Numbered from the stretch's first letter, positions 38,098 through 51,205 are shown. The stretch: 64,000 bases of DNA from Orobanche coerulescens (GCA_033398695.1 CM065801.1:53826358-53890357), one strand, 5' to 3'. A program made the numbers and translations. Notes: generated by a model not told the origin, from the letters alone.

Positions 38098-39575
38098 TCA
38101 GTAGACCGAGATAATCTCGTGTGACGGAGTCACTGTGTCGATGATGAGAGGATTTTGTGCCTCCGTTCCTCTTCTCTTTCGAGGTTCGGTATCCTTTCTA
38201 CCCACTGGCCTCCCCCTCTTTCGAGCAGGGATAAGAGCAGCCGAAGAAGCCGTCCCACCACTAAGGTTGACGCCGGTGGCATCATTCCTTTGGGCGGCCG
38301 AACCTTGCCCTATAATGGGACTTCCAACCTTGCAGAACATTCGCACGGGAATGGTAGATCTTGTCACTTTCGCGATGACGGTAAAGGCGCCGGGCATCGA
38401 ATCCGCAACTTTCTGAAGACTGAAAATACGTTGCACTTCTAGCTCGGATTGAGCTGTGCGGGGATCTTGATGAGGCAAGGAGGGAGCACACCAGACAATT
38501 TCCTGGCGTTCAACTGGAATCGTTCGATTCCTATCTCCCCCTAACGACGGGAAGTTTGTCTCATCAAAGTGACAATCTGCAAATCTTGCAGTGAACAGAT
38601 CTCCTGTCAAAGGTTCCAAATAGCGGATAATTTTAGGCGATTCATAGCCAACATATATACCTAATCGTCTTTGCGGACCCATTTTGAAATGCGTGTGGGC
38701 GTAATTGGCACATATACCGCACAACCAAAAATGCGTAAGTGTGAAATATCAGGCTCATATCCAGTTACCAACTGGTACACACTAAACGGTTGATTGGCAG
38801 TGGGTCGAAAGCGAATAAGTATAGCCGCATGCAAAATTGCATAACCCCATGTAGAAATCGGCAAGTTGGTGCGCAATACCAATGCTCGGGCGATAAGCTG
38901 TAACCGCTTAATCATAGCCTCGGCAAGGCCATTCTGCGAATGAACGTGGGGGACGGGATGTTCAACATCAATCCCAATCGACATGCAATAGTCGTCAAAG
39001 ACTTTGACGTAAACTCTCCAAAGATTGTCCAATCTTAATGACGAGATTGGGAAGTCGGGGTGGTTAGCCCGTAACTTGATGATTTGTGCTAGGAGTTTAG
39101 CAAATGCAGCGTTTCTTGTGGATATCAGAGCGACGTGTGACCATCGCGTCGATGCATCAACCAGAACCATAAAATATCTAAATGGTCCGCACTCTGGTTG
39201 AATAGGTCCACATATGTCCCCTTGAATTCTTTGTAAGAAGCGAATATTTTGTGTTGAGTCTTTAGCAAAGTACGGAGAGGGTATCAACTTTGCTAGTGAA
39301 CAGGCTTTACAAAACGATTTATGGGCATTAGAAATTGCCACGGAAGCCTCGGGATTTACGAGAGATGCACCGTCAACCTTATTAGGGCGTGCGATCTTTA
39401 GTCCCGGTGATACGGTATCAAGCTCACTCACATCAATGCCGATATCGAGTGGTGCTTCCAATCGTTTTCTGGACTTGAAAAACGGATGACCATGTGAGTT
39501 TTTCAAAATGCGAATCATCATGTCGCGTCCAGGGTGACCGAGTCGGTCATGCCATAGTTGGTATGCTTGAATCAC
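38098..39575 (-). pseudogene. Copia integrase
   Basis: 39575-38661 has the gag-pre-integrase motif (LWHDRLGHPGRDMMIRIL, then FCKACSLAK) and the catalytic core: GDICGP, LRLDN where LRxDNG is usual, and NGLAEAMIKRL with the third acidic residue. 38724-38098, in another frame, continues with LGIYVGYESPKIIRYLEPL and a low-complexity linker. Confidence 0.85.
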
Positions 39576-39587
39576 ACGGTTCGTGAC

Positions 39588-39995
39588 TCACGGATAGGAT
39601 TCAATAACCCTTATTGTAGTCTGGTATAAACCACTACTTAGACTCATAAGTTTCTCGAGAACGCGGCGTCTTCCGCATTCTGCCAGAGTAACACACAAAA
39701 ATTCTGTCACATTCTCACAATGTGTATCAAGGTGATAACCGTTGGCACGGATGTCCCTAAAACTTAGCAAGGTTCGGTTTGCTCTTGGGGCATAGAGAGC
39801 ATTTGTGACATTAATATGCGTACCATTAGGTAGCAAGAAATGAGCAGGTCCCCTCCCTTGAATTACTTGGGAGGAACCAATCATTGTTGTCACTGAGGAT
39901 AAGTATGGCACAATATCCTTGAATAATTGCCTATTCCGAAGAATAGTGTGGGTTGTTCCACTATCAGCAAGGCACTCAATTTCGCCACGAGACAT
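39588..39995 (-). pseudogene. Copia aspartic protease
   Basis: The active-site motif LADSGTTHTI lies near the start, followed by the flap-like GRGPAHFLLPNG region and NALYAPRANRTLLS. It is separated from the integrase block by a short gap with a changed frame. Confidence 0.8.
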
Positions 39996-40827
39996 CTACA
40001 ATAAGACATGAAACTCGATTAGTCTTATGTTTAGAGACATAGCGAAAACTCATTTACATCGAGTTTGGGGAAATTCGACCAAGTTGGTTAGGATCAAAGT
40101 TAGCACAATCGCTGGAAATAATTTCCGCGCAGCTTGACCTTTGTTCACTAAAACAGCAATAACTTCTTCGTTAAGAAGGCTATGGACGAACGGTCAGTTG
40201 TTCTGGAAACTAGACTTCCGTATCTTTCTATCCATAGGTCGTGCACTTTCTGGATCATTAAACTCAGATCTCAGTGCTTGTTTTAATTTGCTATTTTGGT
40301 ATTTCCCTATTGTTGAGTGAAAAAGCAAGGTTTAAACCTTTTTCAAAGGCATTATTTTTGATACAATACTATGGAAATATGGCCATAGGAGCGTTTAGAT
40401 ACTTTAAAACGCGTCTTGGTTTACGATTTATATCTCTACTAATGATCCTTTTGGTAACTCCAACTTGGTAGACTTGCAGAGAAAGTAGGAATGTCGGTAC
40501 AGCTAAGGCTGTTTAAAAACCACTGATTCCGTTTGAACTCTCAAAGCATAAACAAATACCAATGAGAATGCGCCTAGTCTTGATCAAAAGTTTTGATGAA
40601 ATCCTACCAATGTATCAAAATTTTTTTTTTTAACCAAGCAATTCGTTGCTAGCAATTATTTTGTGATAAACCAAACATGCTTTCGAAGGGAAAAATAAAA
40701 TTCATCTTTGCACAATCACAGCAATTAAAAGAATTTTATTCATCATAGCCAACTTTATTACATTCATGAAAATCCAAAGTAGTTCTCGAAAACTAGAAAC
40801 AAGACAAAACATAACCAAAGCGTAAAA

Positions 40828-41893
40828 CTAGTCAAAGTCGGCAACATCCATATGTTGGTCTTTATCCGCAATGGTGAGAGGAGGGATCTCAGTCTGGATC
40901 TCAATATGGTTCACCTCCGTATTCTCATTATCTACTTCCATGTAATTCGACTCTTGAGCCAAATATTGTTTATAGTGCTTGTAGTAAGCTTGGATGTTCT
41001 TTGGCGCTTTGCAATTGCGGTAAGTATGCTTCTTCGATCCGCAAGTATAGCAATTCGGCCTTCCTTTGGAGTGGTTCCATTCCGGCGGCGGAGGCGGCCC
41101 ACGTGGTTGGGTTCCACTAGGTCCCGTGGCCGAGCCACCTTGCCTCTTCCACACGTTGGAGCAGCGACCTCGTCTTTTCCCTTGCTTGCTCGAGTCATGC
41201 ATCCGTGGTTCTTGCAAAACCGAGTAGCGTTGCCTTTTCTATTTTGTCGTGGTGCTTTCCTGGGTAGCTTTGATTTACTTCGGAATCGGCTTCGTACCAG
41301 TGGCGCGCATTGCTATTGAGAATAATCTCATAGTGCCTTTCTTTTTCGCGAGGTGGGAGATAAGGTCACTAAAGTTCTTAATTCTCCCTTCCTCATAGGC
41401 AACACGCGGTGATGAGCAATTACACTTGCTCCCACGGGAAACGTGTTAAGAGTCTTCTCGATCAAATCTTGATCGAGACTTCTTGACACCACAAAACCAA
41501 GATCAGCGCGAAGATCGAGGATAGCTTGATTATAGGCTTCCACATTCGCATAATCCAAAATCGGATTTGCTCCCACCGGTTGCAATTCGGGAAGCGCTGA
41601 TCATGCACATTATTAAATCGTTGTTCGAGTGTGTCCCATAGTTCTTTAGGGGTTTGTAAGTTCATATAACACTTTTTCAACAACGGATGTATATGTCTAC
41701 GCAAGTACATCGGTGCATTAGCCTTGGTTTCCTCGCTCGGTTCTTGAGCGGTAGGCTCGTTAGAGGGAAAGATGGTGGTAGTAAATCTCTTACCGACGAA
41801 CGCCAAGCGAACGTCTGAGACCCACCTATGGTACTCCTTACCAGCATGGTCAAGGATGTCGAACTCCGGATGAACATTGGAGCTTTGTGCCAT
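40828..41893 (-). pseudogene. Copia gag
   Basis: It starts at ATG 41893 with a gag of the UBN2 type (HRWVSDVRLAFVGKRF, ELWDTLEQRFNN). Frame changes occur near 41590 and 41330. A CCHC zinc knuckle CYTCGSKKHTYRNC lies in the 41217-40828 block. A TTGTAG acceptor-like site precedes the ATG. Confidence 0.8.
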
Positions 41894-42882
41894 CTACAAG
41901 ATATAAACAAGAGGAAGTTAGTCTTGTTGGATTTTCAGTGACAATGTAAACGGTCACAATCGATGCTTTTAAAAGCGTGTAACATAACCGTTACTCGATT
42001 TACTTCCCTTAATTGTTGTTTAGTAAAGTCGACAAAAAACGGCGATATCAGATCGCACCCAGATACGTGGTGTATGCAACAACCACAAGTATCGACTTTT
42101 CAACAATTCCGTGACTCCCCCAGGACCGTCACACAGTTTTCTTCGACACGCAGAGATACCGACTTCTCTCGCGGTCTCATCCACCGCAAAGTAGCGTGGG
42201 AGATAAAGAACCCAAAACCCGTGTCCCCAAAAGAAAAATTCCCAAAAGGAGAGAATTGAAAAGGGACAAGTCAGATAGTTACCTCGATTATAAAATTAGG
42301 CACGTGCTGAATCTGTCTTGTGCTTCGATCTATCGGTTGGTACTCGATGCGACGACGTGAAACCGGAGGCGCAATTTTGACGGCTTCCGAAGATAAGTTG
42401 ATGTTCGGGTTTTGGTCAGGAAGTCGGGCCCAGGTCGGACTAAGTGGATCGAGCTGGTCGGCGGCGGTCCCGCGGCGGTCGGCGGTGGTCGGCGCGCTCA
42501 GCGCGGCGGTCCGGAGGCGGCCAGTCTTGGCGGCGTCGGCGGCCGGTGGCGGTGGTCCGCGGCTGGCGCGGATGTCCGGCGGAGGTGGTCCGGTGGCGGT
42601 GGTCGGTTGAGGCGCCGGACGTCTGGCGGCGAGCAAGCTGGGCAGCGGCGTTCGGCGGGCGGCGAGGTCGGTGGTGGAGGTCCGGCGGCGGCGGGCGAAG
42701 GCAAGCGGCCAGCGCTCAGCGGTGGTCGGCGAGTATGTGGCAGGCGAGCTATGGCAGCGTGGCGCGGTGGCTAACGGCGGAGGCGGCGACGAGGCAGCGG
42801 CAAGTGAGCGCGGGCGATGGTCAGGCTAGGCGGTGCTCGGCCGATTTTTTTTTTCTTTCGTTCGAGCTACGTGCTGATAACG
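41894..42882 (-). other. Copia leader and primer site
   Basis: On the minus strand the primer-site candidate CGTTATCAGCACG (42882-42870) abuts the 5' LTR. Then comes a very GC-rich stretch (about 42400-42840) of CGG/GGC repeats, and a segment (42000-42255) shared with the interior of element C. ORFs in the GC-rich part are compositional and not taken as genes. Confidence 0.6.
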
Positions 42883-43462
42883 TGTTTGAGGAGAAAAGTA
42901 AAGACAGCAATCAATTGTATTGATAACAATGAATAGAGGGGCCTTTATATCGGCACCCTTCCAGTCCCAGCGTCTGGAAGGGTGTTATTATACCAGCGCC
43001 TACGTGGCGCTGATGTGGCGTCTAGTAGGCGCTGATGTGGTATATTTTAATATAAAAAAATAGTAGGGGTGATGCAAAAACACCCCTACTATCTACACCA
43101 TGCTTTGTAGGGGTTGTCAGGATCTTTGTATATGTAGTAAGGTTTTGATAGTAGGGGTGTTTTTGTATCACCCCTACTATTTTTTTATATTAAAATATAC
43201 CACATCAGCGCCTACTAGACGCCACATCAGCGCCACGTAGGCGCTGGTATAATAGCACCCTTCCAGACGCTGGGACTGGAAGGGCTCCGGCCTTTATATA
43301 GGCATTACAAAGAGAGTCTTTCCATACATAGGATTCCTAGTTAAGGTAAGACATCTAACAGGATCCAACTACTTATGGAAGAGTCTAGAACCTACCATAA
43401 CTCTTATCCCCCTACAACTAGTATTAGGTAAGACACCAATACGGGAAGGATTTCCCGGAACA
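42883..43462 (-). repeat. 5' LTR of copia, split by a MITE
   Basis: It begins TGTTTGAGG and ends GGAACA. It matches the 229 bp LTR at 35757 on both sides of the 42951-43289 insertion. Confidence 0.9.
42951..43289. mobile_element. MITE with very long inverted repeats (Mutator-like)
   Basis: The left arm CGGCACCCTTCCAGTCCCAG pairs with the right arm (complement CGGAGCCCTTCCAGTCCCAG). Pairing continues almost without mismatch for about 145 bases per arm, leaving a loop of about 50 bases. Each arm also holds smaller hairpins (CCCTTCCAG...CTGGAAGGG; CAGCGCC...GGCGCTG). The 10 bp target duplication GCCTTTATAT (42941-42950, 43290-43299) suggests the Mutator superfamily. No ORF. Confidence 0.85.
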
Positions 43463-44186
43463 ATATTTGTGTAATAATATTATGGAATATTTATTTATTT
43501 GTGTTGTTATTATGAGTGAGTAATTTTCTTTTACTGGGGTTATGACGAAACCATGTATATATTATTATTAATATTTATATAATAATTCCAAATAAATATT
43601 TTTAACGATTATGATTTTCGCTTCAATAGGGGAATATTATTTCATCAATTATATCACGTATTTTTTATAGTTATAAATTCCCCATTGCTTTGTGATTATT
43701 GATATTAGTTAATTTCTTTGATTATTTGTTTTCCATTAAATTGGATACATATAATGCTTAGAAATTACATTTTTTAAGCGAAGGAAAATCTATATTTGAA
43801 TTATAATTTTGTACTTATTGTCAAATCTATAGGGAAATAGTGAGATTGATTTCAGAATCTATTCCCTGAATTTCTTGGAATTAAAATATAAAATAAATAA
43901 TAGATAGACATTGGTGGATTCTAAACCCTAGTAAATTATTTAAAATCAATTTATCTAAAATCTACTTAAAAATTACTGTTATTTAATGCAATTATTTTAA
44001 CCAATCAAAAATCAAATTATTTGGGACTAGGTTAGAATTTAATATAATTTGGTTCAAAACGATAGGAATAATTTGACTTCACTAGTATAGTCCTCCCTGT
44101 GAAATCGATCTTGCACCGCATATCTACATCGAACAAATCGTGCGCTTGTGAGTATTAGACTAAAGAATCAACAAACAACAAGTTTT

Positions 44187-44205
44187 TGGCGCCGTTGCCG
44201 GGGAG
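44187..44205 (+). other. Primer binding site of E (tRNA-Asp)
   Basis: TGGCGCCGTTGCCGGGGAG is complementary to the 3' end of plant tRNA-Asp, as in Athila-type elements. It marks the end of the 5' LTR. Confidence 0.85.
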
Positions 44206-45822
44206 GCGCAAACGAAGTACAAGAAGACCGTCATCACCAAGTTAGTTGAATTCTTCTACTAGTTATTTATTTTACTGCTTTTCTTTATTATTATTATTAT
44301 TATCTGTCTTTTTAATATCCGTTTTAGATTGTGTTAGTATAAATAATAGTTAGTAGTAGAATTTATTTTCTTTTTATATTTATAAAAAAAATCTGAAAAA
44401 TAATAAAAACTTATAATAATAAATAAAAAAATATAATTAATAATAATAATAAAAGCTACTGTTCATTTTCGTAAAAATAATAATAAAATAATAAAAAAAT
44501 AAAAAAGTCCAAAAATATATAAAAATATAAAAAAAATATGAAATTTTTTTAAAAAATTCAGAACTTATTTATTTTTATTTAAAAAAAAGATCTGGAAAAT
44601 ACAAAAAAGTTTCAGATTTTAAGGTAATATTTTTTTAATTTTGGTATATTAATATTATAAAAATCAAAAAATTTAATTTAAATTCTAAAAAAAAAAAAAA
44701 AAAAAATAAATTAAAAATAATCTGGAATATTATTTTCCATAATAAATAAAAATCTGAATTATTTTATTTTATTTTTAAAAGTAAAACCAGATAGTTTTAT
44801 TAAAAAAATTTACTTTTCATAAAAATCTAAAAAAAAAAATCAGATTAAGAATTAATAATTTAAATAATCTGGAATATATATAATAAAATAAACTTTCTGA
44901 ACTTTGAATTTTTTTAATAAAAACAGAATTTTTTAAAATAAATTACAATATTTTAATAAAAAAGGTAAAATAATAAAAAAAATTAAAAACCTGAAAATTA
45001 AAAAAAAAAACAGAAACGAAAATTTGTAATAAAAAAAACTATTTTTATTGTTTGCATAAATAAAATAAAAGTTTGAAATTTTTATTTTTATTTTTTCTAA
45101 AAAAAAATCTGATTTTTTTTTGTGAAAAAAATAAATAATATATCTTGATATATATATATATATATTAGCTCAATATTATTAGTCTAAAAATATAATAAAA
45201 TTATAATAAATATAAAAATATAAAAACTAAAAAAATATAAGAAAACAAAAAAAAAATCAGAATTTTTTTTAATTTTTATATCTTGTCTTTAGTTTTAATA
45301 GAATCTTCTAGTGGTAAATTTAGATTGTGTTTTTAGTTGTTATTTTCTATTTACAGTATTCTTAGACATTTAGTTTAGTTGCAACATTTCTCGTCGTACA
45401 ATTTAGTTTATCAATAGATATTGCTTCCGTAGATCAATTAGTAAATTTATTCCTTTGCAATCTATTACATCCTATAATTTTAGTAATAATTATAATAATT
45501 GTCATTATTATTAATAATAATAAAAATATAAAAACTCAAAAATAAATAATTAAAACAATAAAATCCTTTAAAAGATTCAACAAGGGATTGATATTTTTCA
45601 CTCACTACTTTGTTCGATTCGAATAGAGAAAAGCTAAATATCAATCTTGTGCAAACTGATTTTGAAAATCGATTGAATTTTGGCAAAAAGGCCTCTGTTG
45701 TACATGCCGAAGAAAGTTGGATTTTAAGTGCGACCGTTGTGACGCCTCCAACGATCTGGAAGTTCGATCGACTATCATAATTTGGTTTGTTTGCAAAGTT
45801 AAAAAAATTGAAATATCGGTGA
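44206..45822 (+). other. AT-rich leader of E
   Basis: About 1.6 kb between primer site and gag, composed mostly of A and T with long runs of AAT, A and T (44380-45260) and no supported gene. Such leaders may hold packaging signals; none can be recognised here. Confidence 0.6.
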
Positions 45823-47318
45823 ATGCAAGTTTGGCAACGAAATAATAAAGGTCGATTAACGAGAAGAAGATTGTCCTTAACTAAAATTGAAGTTCAACAA
45901 ACGAAACCGAGACCAAAAATGGACGAAATCGAAAATCGGAATAATGAAGTTGCAAAAGAGAAAACTTTAATAGAGTATTTTTCTCCAGTGAGTGCTAATT
46001 CTCCTTCTTGCATAGTGTTGCCTACAACTAATGCAACTCATTTCGAACTTAAACCATCAATAATTCAACTTCTTCCATCTTTTCACGGATTGGAAAGAGA
46101 AGATCCTTATATGCATGTCAAGGAATTTCTCGACATTTGTTCTACTTTCCGATTCCAAAATTTCTCTGATGAATCTGTCAAACTTAGATTATTTCCATTT
46201 TCTCTCAAAGATAAAACAAAATTCTGGCTAAATTCTCTTCAAGCAAGAACAATTACTAGTTGGGACCAACTAGTGAATAAATTTCTCCCAAAAAATTTTC
46301 CAATGTCCAAAACTGATAGTCTTAGAAGAGAAATATCAGAATTTTTCCAAAAAGAAAATGAAGAATTTTACGAGTGTTGGGAAAGATTTAATGATTTAAT
46401 CCTTAAGTGTTCCCATCATGGTTTTGAAATATGGCGTTTGGTAAAATATTTTTATGATGGTTTAACTCCAAACAATCGCCAATTAATCCAATCAATGCAT
46501 GGTGGAAAATTTCTTCACCTTATTGGAGACGAAGCTTGGAATGCACTAGAAAATATGTCAATTAATTCACAACAATGGAATTCACTCGACTCTAGAGCCA
46601 AATCGATGCACACGACCCCAAAAAAAGGTGGAATTTACGAGGTTAAACAAGATGTTGAAATAAAATCTACTATAGATGATTTAGTACGAAAAGTGGATGC
46701 GTTAGTCTTGAAGCAATCCATCCCCTCGTCAAACTCAAAACAGGAATTTTCATTTCATGTGCGGAATCATTTCATTCATCTCAATCTTGTCCCAATCGTC
46801 CACAAAATCAAGAAATTTTTAATGAAGAAGTCAATGTGTTACATTCATATGGAAAATCTCCGGACAGTCCATTTGCTCCAACTTATAATCCAAATTGGAG
46901 GAATCATCCAAATTTTTCCTGGAAGCAAAACATGCCTCCAATGAATCAAGGAGGACATCAAATGAATATGTCAAATCAACAAAATGTCCGTCCTAATCAA
47001 TATCCTCCAAATACTTATCAGTATCCTTCTATAGTGCCAAAGAAACCATCTTTAGAAGATACGTTGCAACAATTCATGCAATCTACTCAACAAATGTTTC
47101 AATCAACTCAGCAAGCTGTACAATCAAACTCACAGGCTATTTGTAAGCTTGAAACACAAATTGGTCAACTTGCAACAACTTTATTTGAAGAGAAAAGGAA
47201 AATTTCGAGTCGGTCCATCCCTAATCCTAAAGGACAATATGAAGTAAACTCTTCTAACGCAAGTTCATCCATAACTACCCTTAGAAGCGGAAAAGAAATA
47301 CAAAAGCGACTATGATCC
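45823..47318 (+). pseudogene. E gag
   Basis: From ATG 45823 the protein has a retrotransposon gag domain (LLPSFHGLEREDPYMHVKEF, then LFPFSLKDKTKFWLNSL and FFQKENEEFYECWERFNDL). A frameshift near 46755 falls inside the zinc-knuckle region; the other frame shows CAESFHSSQSC followed by a glutamine-rich tail (QQFMQSTQQMFQSTQQ, 47060-47130). The frame ends at a stop at 47313-47315, before protease. Confidence 0.8.
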
Positions 47319-49982
47319 TAAGAAAAATCAAATGAACCACAAGTTTCAAAATCAAAAGATTCTAAAGAAAAAGAAAAGCCTTACGTTCTAAAAGCTCCAT
47401 TTCCTGAAAGACTTATTCCAAAAGATAAAAGTGCGCAATACAAAGATATAATGGAAATATTTAAACAAGTTCGAATAAATATTCTATTCCTTGATGCTAT
47501 TAAACAAGTGCCTGCTTATTCTAAGTTCTTGAAAGATCTTTGCACTGTAAAAAGAAGAACAAATGTTCCAAGAAAGGCATTTTTAGCTGAACATGTTAGC
47601 TCAATAATCCAAAACAAAACTCCCGTTAAATATAAAGATCCTGGTAGTCCTACAATATCTTGTGTCATTGGAGATCACATCATTAAACAAGCCTTGCTTA
47701 ATTTAGGAGCCAGTGTCAATTTATTACCATATTCTGTTTATACACAACTTGGATTAGGGGAGCTAAAATCAACATCTGTGATACTTCAACTAGCTGATAG
47801 ATCTATAAAAATACCTCGAGGAATCATAGAGGATGTTCTGATTCAAGTAGATAAATTCTACTTTCCTGTTGATTTTATAGTCATAGACACTGAACCTGTT
47901 GAGAATACCAAAGATCAAATCCCTGTCATTTTAGGAAGGCCATTTTTAGCTACTTCAAATGCATTAATTAACTGTAGAAATGGCATCATAAAATTTTCTT
48001 TTGGAAATATGACTGTTGAACTAAATATGTTTAACATTTCTCAACAACATGATGATCATGATGATGTCTGTGAGGTAAATATGATAGAGAGTATGGGTCC
48101 TTATTTCTTTCCAAAAATAGATGATGATGATCTTTTTGAAAGCTGTCTTGCTCATTTTGGCTCAGATTTTGACATTGACAGTTCAATTAATGAAGTAAAT
48201 TCTTTACTAGAGTCTACACTATTATTGGATAATGATAAATGGAAAGCTAAAACCGAACCACTTGAGAGCCAAATGAATAATGAAGTACCTATTGAGGATT
48301 CAAAGATAGAGCTCAATCCATTACCTGAATCTCTAAAATATGTATTTTTAGGACCATCAGAAACCCTGCCTGTCATCATAGCATCTGATTTAGATGAAGA
48401 ACGAGAAGATAAGTTAATAAATGTTCTTAAAGAACATAAAGAAGCAATAGGCTGGACCATCTCCGATATTAAAGGTATTAGTCCTTCTATATGCATGCAT
48501 CGAATTCACCTTGAAGAAAATGCGAAAACTTCCCGAGAATTTCAAAGAAGACTAAATCCTAATTTGAAAGAAGTTGTAAGAGCTGAAATACTCAAACTCT
48601 TAGATGTAGGGATCATCTACCCTATTTCAGACAGCTCTTGGGTTAGTCCTGTTCATATAGTTCCAAAGAAATCTGGCATAACTGTAATCACGAATGAAGA
48701 AAATGAACTTGTTCCAACCAGAATTCAAACTGGATGGAGAGTCTGTATTGACTACAGAAAATTGAACTCTGTTACAAGAAAAGATCACTTTCCACTTCCT
48801 TTTATTGATCAAATGCTAGAAAGGTTAGCCGGTCATGCTTATTATTGTTTTCTTGATGGATATTCCGGCTATAACCAAATTCCAATTGCTCCTGAAGATC
48901 AAGAAAAAACCATTTTTACCTGTCCTTTCGGAACTTTTGCTTACCGACGAATGCCATTTGGATTGTGTAATGCACCTGCTACTTTTCAGCGGTGTATGAT
49001 GAGCATTTTCTCTGACATGGTTGAGCGGTTTTTGGAAATTTTTATGGATGATTTTTCTGTATTCGGGTCTAGCTTTGATGAATGTTTACACCACTTAACC
49101 CAAGTGTTGGTTAGGTGTAAGGAGAAGAATCTTATCCTAAACTGGGAAAAATGTCATTTTATGGTTAAAAAAGGAATTGTCTTAGGACATGTGATTTTTG
49201 AAAAAGGAATTGAGATGGACAAATCTAAAGTTGATTTAATATCCAGTCTTCCACCCCCACGAACGATTAAAGAAATTCGGTCATTCTTAGGCCATGCTGA
49301 TTTTTACCGTCGATTCATCAAAGATTTTAGCAAAATCTCAAGGCCATTATGTAATTTACTTTCAAAAGACACACCTTTTGTATTTGATGATCATTGTCTA
49401 AAAGCTTTTAAGACACTCAAATCTATGTTGAGCTCTGCACCTATCATCAAATCTCCAAACTGGAATCTTCCTTTTGAAATAATGTGTGATGCATCCGACT
49501 ATGCCGTCGGTGTAGTATTAGGTCAAAGAGAAAATAAATTGCCAACTGTAATATATTATGCAAGTAGAACTCTAAATGATGCCCAATTAAATTATTCTAC
49601 AACTGAAAAAGAATTGCTTGCAGTCGTTTTTGCCTTAGACAAATTTCGATTTTACTTGATTGGTTCGAAAGTCATAATTTACTCCGATCATGCTGCATTA
49701 AAATATCTTCTTTCTAAGAAAGATGCTAAACCTCGCTTGATCCGTTGGATTCTATTGTTACAAGAGTTTGACTTAGAAATTGGAGATAAAAAAGGTGCTG
49801 AAAATGTTGTTGCTGATCATTTGTCTAGGCTAATCGTGAATTTTACTGATAAAGAACCTCCCATTAATGAAACTTTCCCTGATGAACAACTCATGTCTGT
49901 TTCTCAAATACCTTGGTATGCCGACATTGTCAATTATCTTGTCACTGGTAACATGCCATCTCATTGGAATAACCAAGAATAA
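47319..49982 (+). pseudogene. E pol: protease, reverse transcriptase, RNase H
   Basis: The open part begins by 47451 and runs 843 residues. Protease: LLNLGASVNLLP, where a catalytic aspartate (DLGAS) is expected; the codon at 47700-47702 is AAT (Asn), so protease is probably dead. RT: WRVCIDYRKLNSVT, FLDGYSGYNQI, MPFGLCNAPATFQRC and the active site FMDDFSVFG, all well kept. RNase H: IMCDASDYAVGVVLGQ, TEKELLAVVFALDKF, IYSDHAALKYL. It ends at TAA 49980 just before the integrase, where the family normally reads on. Confidence 0.9.
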
Positions 49983-51205
49983 ATAAAATTTTTAAACGAA
50001 GTAAAAAAATTCTTTTGAGATGATCCATATTTGTTCAAATATTGTCCTGATCAAATCATTAGGAGATGTGTGCCAGAACATGAACAACAAAATGTCATTT
50101 CCTTTTGTCATGATCATGCATGTAGAGGTCATTTTAGCTCAAAGAAAACAACTGCTAAAATTCTGCAATGTGGTTTTTATTAGCCAACACTTTTCAAAGA
50201 TACACATTCATATTGCAGCACATGTGATAGATGTCAAAGATTAGGTCGAATTTCTAAAATAAATATGATGCCTTTAAGCCCAATTTTAATTATTGAAATA
50301 TTGGATGTTTGGGGCATAGATTTTATGGGACTTTTCCAATTTCTTTTGGCAATCTTTACATCCTTGTGGCCGTCGATTATGTTTCAAAATGGGTAGAAGC
50401 AATTGCTTGCAAAACAAATGACCACAAAGTCGTGGTAAAATTTTTGAAAGAAAATATTTTTTCCAGATTTGGAACACCACGAGCAATTATAAGTGATGGG
50501 GGAAAACATTTTTGTAACCAATTTTTGAATCATCTATTTAAAAAATATGGTGTTACACATAAAGTTGCTACTCCTTATCACCCTCAAACAAGTGGACAAG
50601 TTGAAATTTCAAACAGAGAAATCAAACATATTCTTGAAAAAACTGTTAATCCTACAAGGAAAGATTGGTCTTTGCGATTGAATGATGCATTGTGGGCTTA
50701 CCGTACTGCTTTTAAAACTCCCATCGGAATGTCTCCATTTAGGCTTGTCTTTGGAAAACCATGTCATTTGTCTGTTGAATTGGAACATAGAGCATACTGG
50801 GCCATAAAACGATTAAATTTTTCATTAGACATGGCTGGAATTCATAGGAAACTTCAACTAAATGAATTGGAAGAAATCAGAAATGATGCTTACGATTGTG
50901 CAAGAAAATATAAGGACAAAATGAAATTTTTTCATGATAAACACATTTTGAGAAAAACTTTTTCTCCTGGTCAAAAAGTCCTTCTTTTTAACTCTCGTTT
51001 GTTATTATTTCCAGGCAAGTTGCGTTCACGATGGTCTGGTCCATTTATTATTCATACGGTCTATCCTCACGGAGCTGTAGAAATTGAAAATCCAAAAAAT
51101 GGTAATATTTTTAAAGTGAATGGTCAACGATTAAAACCATATTTGGAATTAAAATCTTTTGAGGTAGAAGAGATTCTTCTTAAAGACCCCGATATTGTGG
51201 ATTAA
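49983..51205 (+). pseudogene. E pol: integrase
   Basis: The zinc-binding part (49983-50290) is damaged by the TAA at 49980, a TGA near 50018 where tryptophan is usual, and a frameshift near 50090; its CSTCDRCQRLG motif is still readable. From 50309 the core is open: [12 protein letters not shown], then [12 protein letters not shown] and [13 protein letters not shown] with the second and third acidic residues. The first (GIDFMG) lies just upstream in another frame. The C-terminal part ([29 protein letters not shown]) is intact. No chromodomain, as expected for Athila. Confidence 0.85.

Larger units (their letters stand above)
35757..43462 (-). mobile_element. Ty1/copia retrotransposon
   Basis: Short LTRs (35757-35985 and 42883-43462) begin TGTTTGAGG and end AACA. 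The flanking duplication is ATATT (35752-35756, 43463-43467). On the minus strand the order is gag, protease, integrase, RT, RNase H, which is the copia order. The reading frames are broken in many places. Its 5' LTR was later hit by a MITE. Confidence 0.9.
35251..44186 (+). repeat. 5' LTR of E, split by the copia element
   Basis: The start TGTTTAGTATATTTTGAG matches 63880 onward: the first 121 bases are identical except base 2. A TATAAATA box lies at 35648-35655. The right part (43463-44186) is AT-rich and ends just before the primer site. Without copia the LTR is about 1.2 kb. The exact right end is uncertain by a few bases because the 3' LTR copy is cut by the window. Confidence 0.8.

Noticed and set aside
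42271..42923. Overlapping arginine-, proline- and glycine-rich ORFs on both strands
   Set aside because: They follow from the GC-rich CGG repeats; frames are open on both strands and no domain is seen.
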